From positions 78,389,189 to 78,453,188 of the forward strand of contig OV884009.1 of assembly GCA_930367205.1 (NCBI GenBank): a stretch of 64,000 nucleotides of DNA, given 5' to 3'. The translations under genes and the position numbers were made by a program. This DNA is from Acanthosoma haemorrhoidale (taxonomy: Eukaryota > Arthropoda > Insecta > Hemiptera > Acanthosomatidae). Below the pieces are notes generated by a model. It saw only the letters and a list, made by a program, of their open reading frames with translations, was not told the DNA's origin and did not search any database. Below are positions 62,145-64,000 of the stretch, in pieces; the first letter of the stretch is position 1; every line of letters begins with the position of its first letter.

Positions 62145-62273
62145 CCTTGTTATGTCAGCAACAAAACCCTTCATAACGATCTTAATATACCGTGTATTGT
62201 CGAACTCATCCCTATAATCCTCCTCAGAGACTAAAACAGCAGTGGCCTTGTGACCTGCTATAAATGCGTGTTG
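62145..62273 (+). mobile_element. Jockey-A copy with internal deletion, coding end only
   Basis: Reads TATGTCAGCAACAAAACCCT to GAACTCATCCC, then jumps to TATAATCCTCCTCAGAGACT and GTGACCTGCTATAAATGCG. In full copies ACTCATCCCT occurs at both edges of the missing ~100 bp, so the deletion joined two 10-bp direct repeats. The 3' UTR and terminal block are absent after 62273, which is unusual for the family. Confidence 0.75.
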
Positions 62274-63570
62274 TGGCCTCCTCTTAATTACAAATAGTTA
62301 TAAGTCACCCTCTTCTCAATCAGATCATATCTATCACTGTTTCCATATGTTTAATAAAGCTTATGACGTCAGTCGGAGTGGGGGAGAAGATAGTGGGGAG
62401 AACAGCCACTGGTGGGATGACTCCACACCACGACTAGCTGCCTATATAAGAAGCCCCCATAGGGTGAAAATCAGAAAGAAACAAACCGGCACACACTGGT
62501 TCCTAACGAGGAAATACGGGACAAAAGTCTCAAAACAGTAAAGTTCGCCTCAAAAAATTTTTTTTCACATTTTTAATGAAGGTATAGATTGCCCTTGATG
62601 GAAAACTGGTGATAAATTTTCCAAAAATAGTCCGAAAATAGACACACCAAAAACTTTCACAAAAATCAAGTGTGACCCATGATTTTTAAAGTTTTTTTTT
62701 ACGCTGAATGCAATGGTGTTAGTTTACGCGACTTATTCAACAACCAAGAAAATATTAGGTAAGTTTTCCGCATAGTCATCATTGTTTTTAGTGTGAAAAA
62801 ATGTATTGGTAAATAAATACATGTAGGTACACTGCACATAAGCATAGGTAGGTCCTCACAATAAAACTATTACCCCGATTAATGGCTATATTTGAAAAAA
62901 ACAACATGATGAGTAAAGTAGTAAAGTTGGTAAACATCAGTTTTCAATTCCGTCTTCGTACATAAATCCAGAGAGTTCGTGATTATTATAATGTTACTTT
63001 GTTGTTTCGAAAAACAGAGCAAGGGCTTCTTCTTTTGACAGCGTGTCACTTTCGTCCTTCTTCGGTTCGGTCCCGAACAAATTTGAAAGGCTTCCTACAT
63101 TGCTCATAAGCTCTGAAATTTTTTTGAAAGATGTGTGAGCCCGTTTTTTGTCAAACTATACTTCATTGCATATCGATGCTCAGAAATTGAATATAACTCA
63201 CTCAATTCCTTACCTTTGCGTTTGTTCGAATTCCAAATACGGCACTTTTATGACAGAAACCATGATTATTATCTTTAGAATGGTAGTAACAACTGAGTCA
63301 GAAGATCAACAAGGAATGGACCACATTTGTATATTTCTTTCATTTTTAATAGCTAGTCAAATACTCAAAATGTAAATAAACAGACGCGTTTGTCTCCACT
63401 AATAAGGATCTAGAATCAAGGGTCGCACTCGGTCGCAGCTAATTTGTGTTTTAATCGCTTCTCCATACTTGTATGAACACGAATCAACTTTATTTTATTT
63501 ATAATTTATTAATATAATATTATTATTTATTAATTATAATTAATATAATTTTATTAATAATTTATTTTAT
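62274..63570. other. Interval without a recognised gene
   Basis: The plus frame at 62347-62541 (64 codons, with GGEDSGENSHWWDDSTPRLA) has complex composition but no family I can name. The rest, including AT repeats at about 63490-63570, is non-coding. Confidence 0.35.
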
Positions 63571-63797
63571 AACTGACAGAGGAGCGTGTGGAACTTCCCA
63601 GGACTCCGCTTCTTCTCTCGCATGCGAGGGAGGGGACCACCATGTGGATTTGGGAGGTCTCTGGGCTGTTTGTAAATACTGTATGAATGAGCGAGTGAAT
63701 GAAAAAATGTAAATATAGTATGAATGAGACCATTTATCACAATTACTTATTGCCCAATAAGGCAGATTGTAATTTTATCATAATAAAGCTGTTTAAT
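63571..63797 (+). mobile_element. Jockey-A copy: 3' UTR end and terminal block
   Basis: GACAGAGGAGCGTGTGGAAC, TGCGAGGGAGGGGACCACCA, TGAGCGAGTGAATGAAAAAA, TTGCCCAATAAGGCAGATTG and an ATAATAAAG end followed by TTTAAT and an A run. It is the best-preserved terminal block in the window. Confidence 0.85.
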
Positions 63798-64000
63798 AAA
63801 AAAAAAGTGATTTATTTAATTTTTTTACAAAAAACCTTTAATATCCTTCAAAGTACTCTCCATCGGAGTCAATATACTTGTCCAATATTTTGTTCCACTG
63901 TTTTTAAATTCCTCTTTTGTGATACCAGACAGCGCCTCCGTTGTTTTTGTTTTTACTTCATCAATGTCCGTTTTCATTCACGGGGATGAAAAGTAGTCGC
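63798..64000 (-). pseudogene. mariner-like transposase C-terminus, cut by the window edge
   Basis: On the minus strand, entering from the right edge, DIDEVKTKTTEALSGITKEE is followed, with a frame change, by NKILDKYIDSDGEYFEG. The family's C-terminus has a segment of the type I-E-E-L-K-E-K-V-T-(E)AL--I-KEEF, a short spacer, then (C)I-S-G-YFEG, so identity is clear. Stops and the frame change make it a pseudogene. It directly abuts the Jockey-A end at about 63797. Its inverted repeat could not be defined. It is distinct from the 25.4-kb mariner. Confidence 0.7.

Overview
This window looks like 64 kb of nuclear DNA from an arthropod, most likely an insect. It is strongly AT-rich, has no operon-like gene packing, has many A/T homopolymers and TA or CT microsatellites, and is full of transposable-element families typical of insects. 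I found no exon of a host gene that I can defend. The long open frames that carry recognisable sequence all belong to mobile elements; most other open frames are chance.

The dominant component is one Jockey-like non-LTR retrotransposon family, called Jockey-A here. Fifteen 5'-truncated copies share the same 3' end: the C-terminal tail of ORF2 ending in R-D-L-L-stop, a GC-richer 3' UTR, and a terminal block ending TTGCCCAATAAGGCAGATTG then AATAAAGAAGTT. They lie on both strands, from position 1 to 63.8 kb. Two further Jockey-like families have one copy each (27.96-28.79 kb minus, 33.06-34.1 kb plus). A 5'-truncated RNase H-bearing non-LTR element at 58.90-60.25 kb (minus) is framed by a 10-bp target-site duplication. 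A CR1/L2-like reverse transcriptase remnant (24.4-25.4 kb, minus) abuts a decayed mariner at a TA.

The best-preserved unit is an LTR retrotransposon at 41,081-44,141. Its 630- and 635-bp LTRs appear identical apart from microsatellite and homopolymer length. It has a tRNA-Pro-like primer-binding site, an intact 297-codon Gag-like coiled-coil ORF, a short polypurine tract and TATA flanks, but no protease, reverse transcriptase or integrase. It therefore looks like a recent, non-autonomous, Gag-only element. It sits directly against the 3' end of a Jockey-A copy. A decayed partial LTR of the same family lies at 15.5 kb and also abuts a (TA)n tract.

Other LTR material: a CsRn1-like Ty3/Gypsy LTR with a tRNA-Trp primer-binding site (1.4-1.94 kb), an inverted relative (18.25-19.04 kb), and two direct copies of a 354-375-bp repeat with AGTTA...TAACT ends (21.97 and 35.38 kb). 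DNA transposons are represented by two mariner remnants (25.4-26.3 kb and the right window edge), a ZBED-like hAT transposase fragment (20.7 kb) and a pogo/Tigger N-terminal fragment (44.1-44.5 kb).

The window reads as intergenic or deep intronic DNA built up by successive insertions. The remaining AT-rich stretches show only simple repeats and a few unassigned GC-richer islands.
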